Shown here: piece after piece, positions 42,749 through 51,779 of the stretch
How positions within the stretch are numbered: the stretch's first letter is position 1
Layout of the letters: the number at the start of each line of letters is the position of its first letter
Assembly (NCBI GenBank): GCA_903953895.1
Contig: CAJBLH010000033.1
Span: 1 to 62,689 of the forward strand
Direction of reading: 5' to 3'
Origin: an uncultured Desulfobacteraceae bacterium
GTDB taxonomy: Bacteria; Desulfobacterota; Desulfobacteria; Desulfobacterales; Desulfatirhabdiaceae
DNA: 62,689 nucleotides
Notes under the pieces: model-generated
Seen by the model: only the letters and a program-made list of their open reading frames with translations
What the model was told of the DNA's origin: nothing
Databases searched by the model: none
Program-made: the position numbers and the translations under genes

Positions 42749-44071
42749 ATGATGGAAAATTCGCCCGTTATTCCAGACAAGGCCGCAGCCGTATCCACCG
42801 GAATCCGGTATCTGGACGCGCTTCTTGGCGGTCTTTTTATCGGTGACAACGTCATCTGGTATGATGATGCCGGAAGCCTGGCTGGCGCCTTCTGCCACAA
42901 TTTTTTACAGTCTTCGCTGGAGCAGAAAAAGGATGTGATTTATGTCAGCTTCGATCGGTCTCCCAAGAACCTTCTCGACAAACTGGGCTCCCTGGCAGCC
43001 AATGATAGCTTGATTCTGATCGATTGCTTTTCTTATGGAAAGGGGGCTGGCTCGGATATTTTCCTGAAATTTTATGAGGATAAAGCCACGCCCTGGCCGT
43101 GTCGGATTGTATGTGTGGAAGATCCCAGAAATACGCACAATGTCATGGAAATTTTTTACAATGTCCACGCCGAACTCAAGGGCGATGTCCGATTCATCTT
43201 CGAAAGTCTGACCGGCATGCAGGAATTGTGGCAAGGGGAAGATCAAATTTTGAATTTTTACGCCCATTCCTGCCCCAGATTGTATGAACTCAATACCGTG
43301 GCCTACTGGCTGATAGAAAAACGCGCTCATTCTTCCCGACTGAGGGCGCAGATCAATCAGATCGCACAAGTGGTGATCGATCTGTCGGTCAAACGTGGTA
43401 AAACAGCATTGACGCTGATCAAGGCTGAAAAGCGGCATCTTTCTTCTCCCAATTCGCCCTATGACTACTGGGCAAAGGATATGCAGATATCTTTCGAGGC
43501 CGAAGCACACCCCGTCAGCCGGATCGATGTGGGAAGCCGGATGAAGGAACTGCGCACCCGCCAGGGATTTTCTCAGAGCGATCTGGCCAGGCAGATCGGT
43601 GTTACGGCCAGTACGATCTCCCAGATAGAAGGGAACCTGATTTATCCGTCGATCCCGGCACTGCTGAAGCTGGCCGAAGTGCTGGGTGTCGAAGTGGGCC
43701 AGCTCTTTCAGGAATCCGAGCAGCTCGGCAGAAAGATTCGTTTTACAGCCGAGGATGCCACCGAGATCAGATATCCTGGATTTCCTCAGCCTTTGCTTCA
43801 GGGAAAGCGGCTGATCCCTTTAAATATAGATGCCGCCGCAGTTCCGTATCTGATTGAATTTCCTCCGGGCTTTAAACTCCAGTCCCATTTTTTCGCCCAC
43901 AAGGGACAAGAATTCGGATATCTGCTGTCCGGCGAACTGCACCTGACCGTCAATTCAACAGACTACACTTTCGCACCCGGAGAAATCATCTACCTGACCA
44001 CCGGGACCCCCGACCGGTGGGTCAACCCCACACAGGAAACAGCCTGCCTGCTATGGATCATCGTCAAGTAA
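42749..44071 (+). CDS. KaiC-like/XRE helix-turn-helix/cupin fusion regulator
   Basis: A 440-residue protein. Residues 10-235 resemble the KaiC/RadA fold (GIRYLDALLGGLFIGDNVIWY, then SLILIDCFS). The Walker A loop is replaced by DDAGSLAGAF, so ATP binding is unlikely. An XRE helix-turn-helix follows (about 262-318, RMKELRTRQGFSQSDLARQIGV). The cupin (about 350-440) has FPPGFKLQSHFFAHKGQEFGYLLSG and a ligand barrel end. XRE-cupin fusions regulate by small-ligand binding; the KaiC part is unusual. GAGG precedes ATG 42749 (ATG 42752 is possible). It is third in the SPFH operon. Confidence 0.82.
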   Translation: MMENSPVIPDKAAAVSTGIRYLDALLGGLFIGDNVIWYDDAGSLAGAFCHNFLQSSLEQKKDVIYVSFDRSPKNLLDKLGSLAANDSLILIDCFSYGKGAGSDIFLKFYEDKATPWPCRIVCVEDPRNTHNVMEIFYNVHAELKGDVRFIFESLTGMQELWQGEDQILNFYAHSCPRLYELNTVAYWLIEKRAHSSRLRAQINQIAQVVIDLSVKRGKTALTLIKAEKRHLSSPNSPYDYWAKDMQISFEAEAHPVSRIDVGSRMKELRTRQGFSQSDLARQIGVTASTISQIEGNLIYPSIPALLKLAEVLGVEVGQLFQESEQLGRKIRFTAEDATEIRYPGFPQPLLQGKRLIPLNIDAAAVPYLIEFPPGFKLQSHFFAHKGQEFGYLLSGELHLTVNSTDYTFAPGEIIYLTTGTPDRWVNPTQETACLLWIIVK

Positions 44072-44348
44072 CCCCAGCATTTCATGAAAGTAACCAGTAA
44101 AAATCCAGCAAAATTCGGACATCAATATTTAATCTATAAAGATCAATTGATTTAGGTGCAACTATCAACACGAAAAAATGTAACGTGAAATTTTCATGCT
44201 TGGGGCTGAAGCCCGGCATAATTGATTATTGTTTTATGTCCAACCTAATGACATCGTTAAGTTATGCGTATTTTATGACATAACTAAATGATATCGGACT
44301 TGATCATCATTTCTGCCATGCATTTATCCATGTCTTGCCGCCATCAGG
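44072..44348. other. Intergenic region with hairpins, no gene
   Basis: It holds a small GGGC-TGAA-GCCC hairpin (44205-44216) and an AGTTATG/CATAACT stem (about 44261-44286) in AT-rich DNA. It lies between the convergent regulator and gspF genes. No T-run follows either hairpin, so terminator function is uncertain. Confidence 0.35.
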
Positions 44349-45569
44349 TTACCGGATAAGCTGGTTCATTTCAAAGATCGGCAGACAAATCGACAGTACA
44401 ATAAACCCCACCATCACGCCCATGACCAGAATCATGGTCGGCTCCAGAAGCGAAGCCATACGCATCAGCACGATCTCGACTTCATTTTCAAAAAGATCCG
44501 CCACTTTTTTCAGCAGGCTTTCCAAAGCCCCGCTTTGTTCTCCGACCTGAATCATCTGAATAAACAGCACAGGAAACTGGCGGGTTTCATCCAGTGATCC
44601 AGCCAGTCCTTGACCCTGTCGAACCTTGTTTCCAGCCGCTTCGACAGCATTGGCAATGAGTACATTCCCTGCAATGTTTTTGACAATTTCAAGGGCGGAA
44701 AGCAGTGTAACCCCATTTTCCAGAAGCAGCCCCAGAGTCCTTGCAAGCCTTGCAGTAGAGAGCTTACGCAAAAAATCCCCCATAATCGGCAGCGACAGAA
44801 GTGTTCTGTCAATGGCGTAACGTCCGGACACCGTGTTTCGAATGCGTTGAAAACTCAGGGTGATAATGACAATCGCGATGGGGATGAGCCACCACCAGCG
44901 TTTAAGCATGTCACTGATTCCAATCAGAATGCGTGTAGGCGCCGGCAGAACCTGCTTCATATCGGCAAATAATCCAGCGATTGTCGGAACGATATAGGTA
45001 ATCAAAAACAACAGAATTCCAGCGCCGATGATTGTCATGAAAACCGGGTAAGTCATGGCGGATGTTACCCGCTGCGTTACCTGCTGCTGTTTTTCAATCA
45101 TCTCCGCCAGACGGTCCAGAACCAGTTCCATGGCGCCGGATGATTCTCCAGCCTGGATCATGTTGATGTAGAGAGGTGAAAATGTATTCGAACCCGCTGA
45201 AAGCGCTTGAGAAAAGCTGCTTCCGCCAACAACGGCATCCTTGATCCGGGTCAGTTGATTTTTAAGCTGGGATGAACGGGATTGTGGAATCAAGGCGTCC
45301 AAGGCGGCAACCAAGGGGAAGCCCGCAGACATCAGGGTTCCGAGTTGGCGGGTCATTATTGCAAGCTCTGAATGCCTGACACGGCGAAATCGTGTGAGAG
45401 ACAGGGGGGATTGCTGGGCGGCGGGCAGGCTTACAGATTCCTTGACAGCCACAGGATAGTTTCCTGCCGCGCGAAGTTTTTGTCTGGCGCCTGCCGGACT
45501 GTCCGCATCGACAATACCCGACAGGGTGTCGCCCTTTATGTCTAGCGCCGTATACTCATAAACTGGCAT
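44349..45569 (-). CDS. Type II secretion/type IV pilus inner-membrane platform protein (GspF/PilC family)
   Basis: A 406-residue inner-membrane platform protein. The N-terminus MPVYEYTALDIKGDTLSG is GspF-like. Two homologous GspF domains (about 70-195 and 272-395) have three TM segments in total. Repeat motifs are MIQAGESSGAMELVLDRLAE and MIQVGEQSGALESLLKKVAD. It is an orphan in the window: no GspE/PilB ATPase or pseudopilins lie next to it. Since pilM-Q lies downstream, it could be either GspF or PilC; the N-terminus favours GspF. Confidence 0.85.
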   Translation of the reverse strand: MPVYEYTALDIKGDTLSGIVDADSPAGARQKLRAAGNYPVAVKESVSLPAAQQSPLSLTRFRRVRHSELAIMTRQLGTLMSAGFPLVAALDALIPQSRSSQLKNQLTRIKDAVVGGSSFSQALSAGSNTFSPLYINMIQAGESSGAMELVLDRLAEMIEKQQQVTQRVTSAMTYPVFMTIIGAGILLFLITYIVPTIAGLFADMKQVLPAPTRILIGISDMLKRWWWLIPIAIVIITLSFQRIRNTVSGRYAIDRTLLSLPIMGDFLRKLSTARLARTLGLLLENGVTLLSALEIVKNIAGNVLIANAVEAAGNKVRQGQGLAGSLDETRQFPVLFIQMIQVGEQSGALESLLKKVADLFENEVEIVLMRMASLLEPTMILVMGVMVGFIVLSICLPIFEMNQLIR

Positions 45570-45772
45570 GGATAGTAAACATCATTTGAATAAGAACATC
45601 CTGCCAGTTCAGCATCAAACCAACGCCATTTATCCGAACTGGTCGGATCCATAATATTCTGGCCGCCCCCAGGCTCAAAAATGTCACTGGGAGTACTTGC
45701 GTCCCGCCCGGGGGATCAGAATATCTTCTGGCCGGTACTCCCCCCAGTATTTTCACGGCAAGCCCCTACCTG
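45570..45772 (-). other. Intergenic region with two interleaved inverted repeats
   Basis: ATATTCTGGCCGCCCCC (about 45653-45670) can pair with GGGGGATCAGAATAT (about 45710-45724). ACTGGGAGTAC (45686-45696) can pair with GTACTCCCCCCAGT (45735-45748). The two pairings cross each other, so they exclude one another or form a pseudoknot. It lies directly downstream of the giant Ig gene on the minus strand. Confidence 0.45.
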
Positions 45773-48700
45773 TTAGTTTAACCAGTACCCACTAAGCATA
45801 AACCAAATCAGCCCATCCGTCGAAGGTACATAAGTTAAGTCAACCCGATAGGATATGCCATCAAGCATCAGTACCGGAATGTGCAGAACATAATTGCCGT
45901 CAAGTAGTGACAGGATTGACATATTGCAGGAACTGTATTTGTCGATGTCTGTAATCTCTGCATAGTTTGTCAGCCTGAACATCAAGCCCGCGGCTGAAAT
46001 CGGATCATACTGAAGATCAGCCCACAAATACGGGGCCGCGTTAATAAGCGGAACATGCAGATGATAAGCTGAATCTTTCTGGGTCAGGGATGCGGAGTTC
46101 ACCAATCTATCGTTTTCCGTGCAAGGAAAATAGAAATTGTTGAAAACTCGCATGTAGTATGGATCTGATAGGTAAATATCACCAGAACCGAGCCTGGGAC
46201 AGTACACGACAACATAATAAGTACCGGGAGGAACGACTCCGGTTTCCCAAATTCCATTATCAAAGATGCAATCAATATTGTGAAAAGACATCAGCATGTT
46301 GTTGTCTTTATCCCGTATATCCACTTTCCATGTTCCAACAGTCGTAGTTCCTCCCTCACAGCCAGCGTCTGCTGGTGCGGCCGTTGTAATGAAGTTGATT
46401 CCGATCCGGCTGGACTCTTTTATGGTAAACGTGTACCAATCTTCCTCGTAGGGAGAAAAAAGCTGGCTTAAATATACATTATCAAAACAAATTTGATCAG
46501 ACTGAACCATGTCGTTGTTGGGCTCAGTCTCGTATTCCAGCGTTACGATCTGCAGGGTAATGGATTGCTCGACCTTACCGCTGCCACTATCCCACGTGCA
46601 GGTAACATAGGCGAATCCAGGGGTGCTTGTCGATTTCAGATGAACGGTAATAGTTCCCATAGCATCCGGCGTTGCAACCATATAGGTATTGCTTCCATTT
46701 TCAAAAACCCCCGCTGCGGTGGTAAATGTCACCAGCGTACCCGCTGCAACCGGTCGCGCACCGCCATCCAATATAACCGCAGTTACAGCCGTATAGCTGT
46801 TTCCATCTGCAGGCATCCAGTTACGAGCTGAACTGAGGGAGATCAGTGCAGGTGTACCTGCACCCGTACATATCACATCCATATAGCGGGTTATCCCATA
46901 GGAACTGGCACTGATCTGAGCTGTACCAAATGCACCTCCGGAATAGAAGACAGCGGTAGCAACTCCCCCGGGATCTATATCGGAATCTGTATATGCGGTT
47001 ATCTTGTCAAGTTTATTGGAAAAATAACCGAGTGTTGTCGTAAAATCCACCGCCACGCCACTAGAAACGGTATTCATATATTTGTCGTATACTGTTGCCG
47101 TTATCGTAAAATACGATGAGGTGTCACAGGAGCCATTGCAATTGAGTGACAAAAAGATGTCCGCCGGCGGCTGCCCCCCCGAACATATCACATCTATATA
47201 GCGGGTTATCCCATTAGAACTGGCACTGAGCTGCGCTGTACCGAGTACACCTCCGGTATAGAAGACAACTGTTGCCACTCCCCCGGAACCTGTATATGCG
47301 GTTATCCTATCTAGTTTATTGGAAAAATACCCAAGTGTTGTCGTAAAAGTCACCAGCACGCCACTGGAAACAGGTTGCATGTTGGTATCATATAATGCTG
47401 CCGATATCGTATAAGACGATGAACTGTCACAGGGGGAAACGCAGTCGAAGGATAATACGATGTCTGCCAGCAGCCCCCCACCCGAGCATATCACATCCAT
47501 ATAGCGGGTTATTCCATTGGAACTGGCAGTGATCTGGGCTGTACCCAGTACACCTCCAGTATAGAAAACAACTGTTGCCACTCCCCCGGAATCTGTATAT
47601 GCGGTTATCTTATCAAGTTTATTAGAAAAATATCCAAGTGTTGTCGTAAAAGTCACCAGCACGCCACTGGAAACAGGCTGCATGTTGGTATCATATAATG
47701 CTGCTGTTATCGAAAAAGATGATGAACTGTCACAGGGGTAGACGCAGTCGAAGGATAATACGATGTCTGCCAGCGGGCCCACCCCCCCAGCACATACCAC
47801 ATCAATAAAACGGGTTATTCCATTGGAACTTGCGCTGATATGTGCTGTACCCGGTGTACCTCCGGAATAGAATGCAACAGAAGCAATTCCCACAGAATTT
47901 GTATATGCGGTTATCGTTTGAAGATTATTAGAATAATATCCAGATGTTGTTGTAAAATTAACTGGCACTCCACTGGTAACGGGCTGCATATTTTTATCAT
48001 ATAATGCTGCCGTTATCGTAAAAGACGTAGCACTATCACAGGAACCATCACATTGGTATGACAGAGAAATGTCTGCTGTTGAGCCTGACCCTATAAAATT
48101 CACGAGAACATAGCTGAGTATCCCATTTGAAGTTGCCATAATATTCGCTGTACCCACGGTTGAGCCGGAATATACATTAACGGATGCCACACCCTCGGCA
48201 TTTGTATTAGCGGTGATCGCTTTTTGTAAATTTGCAAAATATCCCACCGATGTTGTAAAAGTTACCGTCACACCACCGCCAACCGGCAGCCCATTTCCGT
48301 TGTACAATGTTGCTGTTATTGTTGAAAACGATGTGCTGTCAGCAGGGATGGATGTCGGATCAGCGGATAGCACAATGCTTGCGGCTTGAGATGTCGCAGA
48401 TCCGATATTGATTGTCGTGGCCTGCGTAACACCGCCCGAAGCACAGATAATCACAGCCGTTTCAGATGTTGTTCCGGCAATCAAAGAAACTACAACCGCA
48501 CCGGAACTACCGCCAGAATTTGCCGTTATCACTGTGATGGTTTTTAATCCATTGGAAAAATGACCCTGCGTCGTGGTAAATGTAACGGGAATATTAGACT
48601 GGGTAATCGGATTACCCGTTATATCCTTTAACAATGCTGTAATGGCCGAAGAACTGATTCCGTCTGCCGGAAGTGAGGTCGGGCTTGCTGAAAGCGTTAT

Positions 48701-50401
48701 GGTGGCAACCTGTGCTGATGTACCGATCGTAACGTTTGTCGTTTGTGTCACCCCACCGCCGAGTTCTTGACATGTAATGAGCGCAATTCCAGATTCTGTT
48801 CCTGCTATAAGTGAGACTACCACCTTGCCTGGTTCTCGACCGTCTAAATTTAAAGGATCCACCCAGGTCGTTGATACAGTAATGGTTTTTGGTTTTGTTC
48901 CGTCAGCAGCAGCAAAATTACCCAAGGTCGTCGTAAACTTAATTTGAACACCATCTTTGTTCAGCGGATTACCCGATACATCTAATATTGTTGCTGTAAT
49001 GGCTGATGAACTGCCACCGTCTGCTGGAAGTGAGGTCGGACTTGCTGACAGTATGATAGAGGCAACATCTGCAGGTGAACCGATCGTCATATTTATGGAT
49101 TGTGTCACATTCCCGGATTCGCACTTAATGAGTGCAACACCAGGAGTTGTTCCTGCCATAAGTGACACAAGCACCTTGCCAAAGTCTGATGATGACACAT
49201 CTGGATCAGTCCAATCCAGCCAAGTAGTGTATACAGTAATGGATTGGCGTCCATTTGAAAATTGCCCCAGGTTCGTTGTAAATGTAACAGAAACACCTTC
49301 TTCATTCAGCGGCTTACCCGATGCATCAAGTACTGTTGCAGTAATGGTTGATGAACTAGTCCCATCTGCAGGAAGTATTGTTGGATTTGCCGTAAGTGTT
49401 ATTGCTGCAATAGGTAACGTGCCAATGCTTACAGATACTGATTGGGTAACGCCGCCCGATGAACAAAGAACATCAGCCCGGCCCGATGTTGTTCCGGCAA
49501 TTAATGCAACTGTTACAATTCCGGAAGCATCAATGGTTCCCATGGTAATCGTTTGAGTACCATTACTGAAATGAACTTCAGACAGTGTTGTTGAAAAAGT
49601 AACGCTCGTACCTTTAGATACCGGAACACCCGCAGAATTCTTTACAACAGCTTTTATTTCGGAAGAACTATGGCCATCTGCGGGAAGCGATGTCGGTGTT
49701 GCAGTAAGCGTTATTGAGCCAACCCCCATCGCTACTGTAACGGTTTGAGTCATTAAATTCGATGTACAAGTAACTTCAGCAACCCCGGGACTTGAACTTG
49801 AAATCAATGATACGGAAACAGAGCCTATGGCGTTGCTAACTTGGACAGCAATCGTAGCCGTTCCATTCGAAAAAAGACCGTGTGTTGTGGTAAAGGCAAC
49901 CTCCGTACCAATTTCAACAGGAAGTCCACCAGTATTCAAGACAACCGCAGTAAGAGTTGAAGAACTATGGCCATCCGCAGGAATCCACTCCGGTGAAGCA
50001 GTCAAAGTAATTGAACCAGTTGCATCAAATGAAACAGTTGTATACTGCTTAACATTATTCGACGTGCATTCTATCTCAGCGATACCGGGAGTTGCTTCTG
50101 ACATTAAAGAGACAACTATGATGCCGGTGCCAGAGGTTATTCCGCCAATGGTTTGAGTTCCATTTAAAAACTTGCCGAGTGTTGTTTTAAATGTTGCAGT
50201 AGTTCCATTATCAACCGGCAATCCTGAGCTATCTCGCAATGTCGCTGTAATTGCAACCGAGCTTACCTCGTCCGCAGGTATGGATATGCGACTGACTGAC
50301 AACGTTATGGAAGCGGTGGGTCCTGCATAAGTTGTGTTGATCCCACAGGCAATACAGAAAAGGATGGCCGATACAGTAATGATTAAAGATTTTGTCTTCA
50401 T
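45773..50401 (-). CDS. Giant secreted protein with twelve bacterial-Ig repeats and a PPC domain
   Basis: A 1542-residue exported protein. A signal peptide covers about 1-26 (ending TYAG). Twelve Ig-like (BIG_1/invasin-type) units of 95-105 residues follow, each starting ITLSxSPTxLPADGxSSSxITAxLxD and having VxFTTxxGxFSNG. Units 8-11 replace PADG with a Cys pair (CDGSCDS, CVYPCDS, CVSPCDS, CNGSCDT) that may form disulfides. A pre-peptidase C-terminal domain follows (about 1225-1365, EYETEPNNDMVQSDQI), then a beta-rich tail of about 135 residues. ATG 50401 follows GGGGGG. It probably acts at the cell surface in adhesion (inference). The secretion route is unclear; no LPXTG or autotransporter barrel is seen. 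Confidence 0.85.
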   Translation of the reverse strand: MKTKSLIITVSAILFCIACGINTTYAGPTASITLSVSRISIPADEVSSVAITATLRDSSGLPVDNGTTATFKTTLGKFLNGTQTIGGITSGTGIIVVSLMSEATPGIAEIECTSNNVKQYTTVSFDATGSITLTASPEWIPADGHSSSTLTAVVLNTGGLPVEIGTEVAFTTTHGLFSNGTATIAVQVSNAIGSVSVSLISSSSPGVAEVTCTSNLMTQTVTVAMGVGSITLTATPTSLPADGHSSSEIKAVVKNSAGVPVSKGTSVTFSTTLSEVHFSNGTQTITMGTIDASGIVTVALIAGTTSGRADVLCSSGGVTQSVSVSIGTLPIAAITLTANPTILPADGTSSSTITATVLDASGKPLNEEGVSVTFTTNLGQFSNGRQSITVYTTWLDWTDPDVSSSDFGKVLVSLMAGTTPGVALIKCESGNVTQSINMTIGSPADVASIILSASPTSLPADGGSSSAITATILDVSGNPLNKDGVQIKFTTTLGNFAAADGTKPKTITVSTTWVDPLNLDGREPGKVVVSLIAGTESGIALITCQELGGGVTQTTNVTIGTSAQVATITLSASPTSLPADGISSSAITALLKDITGNPITQSNIPVTFTTTQGHFSNGLKTITVITANSGGSSGAVVVSLIAGTTSETAVIICASGGVTQATTINIGSATSQAASIVLSADPTSIPADSTSFSTITATLYNGNGLPVGGGVTVTFTTSVGYFANLQKAITANTNAEGVASVNVYSGSTVGTANIMATSNGILSYVLVNFIGSGSTADISLSYQCDGSCDSATSFTITAALYDKNMQPVTSGVPVNFTTTSGYYSNNLQTITAYTNSVGIASVAFYSGGTPGTAHISASSNGITRFIDVVCAGGVGPLADIVLSFDCVYPCDSSSSFSITAALYDTNMQPVSSGVLVTFTTTLGYFSNKLDKITAYTDSGGVATVVFYTGGVLGTAQITASSNGITRYMDVICSGGGLLADIVLSFDCVSPCDSSSSYTISAALYDTNMQPVSSGVLVTFTTTLGYFSNKLDRITAYTGSGGVATVVFYTGGVLGTAQLSASSNGITRYIDVICSGGQPPADIFLSLNCNGSCDTSSYFTITATVYDKYMNTVSSGVAVDFTTTLGYFSNKLDKITAYTDSDIDPGGVATAVFYSGGAFGTAQISASSYGITRYMDVICTGAGTPALISLSSARNWMPADGNSYTAVTAVILDGGARPVAAGTLVTFTTAAGVFENGSNTYMVATPDAMGTITVHLKSTSTPGFAYVTCTWDSGSGKVEQSITLQIVTLEYETEPNNDMVQSDQICFDNVYLSQLFSPYEEDWYTFTIKESSRIGINFITTAAPADAGCEGGTTTVGTWKVDIRDKDNNMLMSFHNIDCIFDNGIWETGVVPPGTYYVVVYCPRLGSGDIYLSDPYYMRVFNNFYFPCTENDRLVNSASLTQKDSAYHLHVPLINAAPYLWADLQYDPISAAGLMFRLTNYAEITDIDKYSSCNMSILSLLDGNYVLHIPVLMLDGISYRVDLTYVPSTDGLIWFMLSGYWLN
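47181..47788 (-). repeat. Near-identical tandem repeats inside the giant Ig gene
   Basis: Two adjacent units of about 303 bp (47181-47483 and 47484-47788) encode Ig units 9 and 10 and share long identical runs, including the GVLVTFTTTLGYFSNKLD coding stretch. Neighbouring units are more diverged. This indicates a recent duplication and a site prone to copy-number change. Confidence 0.8.
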
Positions 50402-50682
50402 CTTTGCCCCCCAGGATTTACGAAAATCGCGCATGTCCATTTTCTATTCATTTTCTTTTATGCAGTCAGATAGCAATTTCTGGTTGCAAGTACCTGTATT
50501 TTACCTTCAGATTCACCAGAATGATTCTATTTTCAGTATAAAACTCGTGTCTCATAGATTTCGGATAGCCAATCATGAAAATATCATTGTCTGCAGGATA
50601 CCCTCTGAAATCCCCCCTGGCCCCTCCTTGATGTAAAGGTGGGAATGATTTTCACGATAAATCTGGATATACTTCTGCTGAA

Positions 50683-51711
50683 CTAAAAAGACTTGATTTC
50701 AATTTTAATTATTGCAGAAACACTGCCGGAAGTGCATGTAATCGTGGCGGTTCCCGGTGTCAGACCGGCAATCAGCGTTGCCGTAGCCGTGCCATTTTCA
50801 TCTATGGTCGTTGTAGCATAAGCATTCTTGTTATTCGAAAAAACAGCAAGGTTTGTCGTGAACGTTGCAGCCGTACCGATAGCCACTGGAATGCCGGCTT
50901 GATCTAATAACACGGCGGTGATGACAGACGAACTGATGCCATCCGCAATGATCGATGAATTCGATACGGAGAGCGTAATACTTGCCGTGGGTCCCGGAGT
51001 CGAGCCAATAAATTTCAGATAGGTATAAGCAGCCAGTCCGCCGGCCGAACACTGGACGGTCACATCTCCGGAAGTTTTACCCGCATAGAGGACAGCAACC
51101 GCAGTACCCGTAGCATCGGTTTGCGTTGTAAATGTACTGGAACCATTTGCAAACGTACCCAGATTTGTCGTAAATTGAACCGAAGTGGGCTGCTTCGGCG
51201 CAATGCCGGTACTATCCGTTAATACAGCGGTAATCGTTGAAAATGAGATGCCATCCGCATTGACGGTTGTGGGAACTGCCGAGAGCTTCAGCGTCGCCCC
51301 GCCCTGGCTGGTGAAACTCAGCAACACATATGATACCAAACCACCCCCGGAACACTGAACCTGAGCGTTGCCGGCCGCAGTTCCCGCATACAGAACGGCG
51401 ACCGCAGTTCCATTCGCATCTGTCACAGTTTGAAATTGTATGGAATTGTTCGCAAAAAAACCCAAAGTCGTCGTAAAATTTATCTGTGTTCCCTGCGCTG
51501 CCGGCTTGCCGGTGTTGTCAGTCAACACGGCTGTTATCGTTGAAAAGGATACACCATCCGCCTTAACAGTAGTGGGATTTGCCGTCAGCGTCAGCGTTGA
51601 TCCGCCCTGGTTATCGTTTAATCCCGACGAAGACCCGCCACATCCGCTACAAAAAATCAAAGCAATGAGAACAAACAGGACAGCCTTGGCCGACAACAAT
51701 GAGCGATTCAT
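50683..51711 (-). CDS. Lipoprotein with three bacterial-Ig repeats
   Basis: A 342-residue exported protein. A signal with lipobox-like CSGC lies at about residues 21-24, followed by a Gly/Ser-rich stretch. Three Ig units (about 38-135, 136-235 and 240-340) share LTANPTTVKADGVSFSTITAVLTD and FTTTLGFFANNS patterns with the giant Ig protein. It is 281 bp from the giant gene and reads in the same direction, toward it; the pair are probably related by duplication. It could anchor or cooperate with the giant protein at the outer membrane (inference). Confidence 0.82.
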   Translation of the reverse strand: MNRSLLSAKAVLFVLIALIFCSGCGGSSSGLNDNQGGSTLTLTANPTTVKADGVSFSTITAVLTDNTGKPAAQGTQINFTTTLGFFANNSIQFQTVTDANGTAVAVLYAGTAAGNAQVQCSGGGLVSYVLLSFTSQGGATLKLSAVPTTVNADGISFSTITAVLTDSTGIAPKQPTSVQFTTNLGTFANGSSTFTTQTDATGTAVAVLYAGKTSGDVTVQCSAGGLAAYTYLKFIGSTPGPTASITLSVSNSSIIADGISSSVITAVLLDQAGIPVAIGTAATFTTNLAVFSNNKNAYATTTIDENGTATATLIAGLTPGTATITCTSGSVSAIIKIEIKSF

Positions 51712-51779
51712 AAAACTCCTTATCTGGAAAACAGTAATATTAGATTTCAGAATATAGCAGGTATAAACCTAACCGAATT

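Noticed and set aside
42905-43510. Minus-strand open frame of 201 codons inside the KaiC/XRE/cupin gene
   Set aside because: Shadow of a real gene; no domain or start signal.
48957-50156. Plus-strand open frames across the giant Ig gene
   Set aside because: They mirror the Ig repeats on the minus strand and are Val/Pro/Ser-rich shadows.
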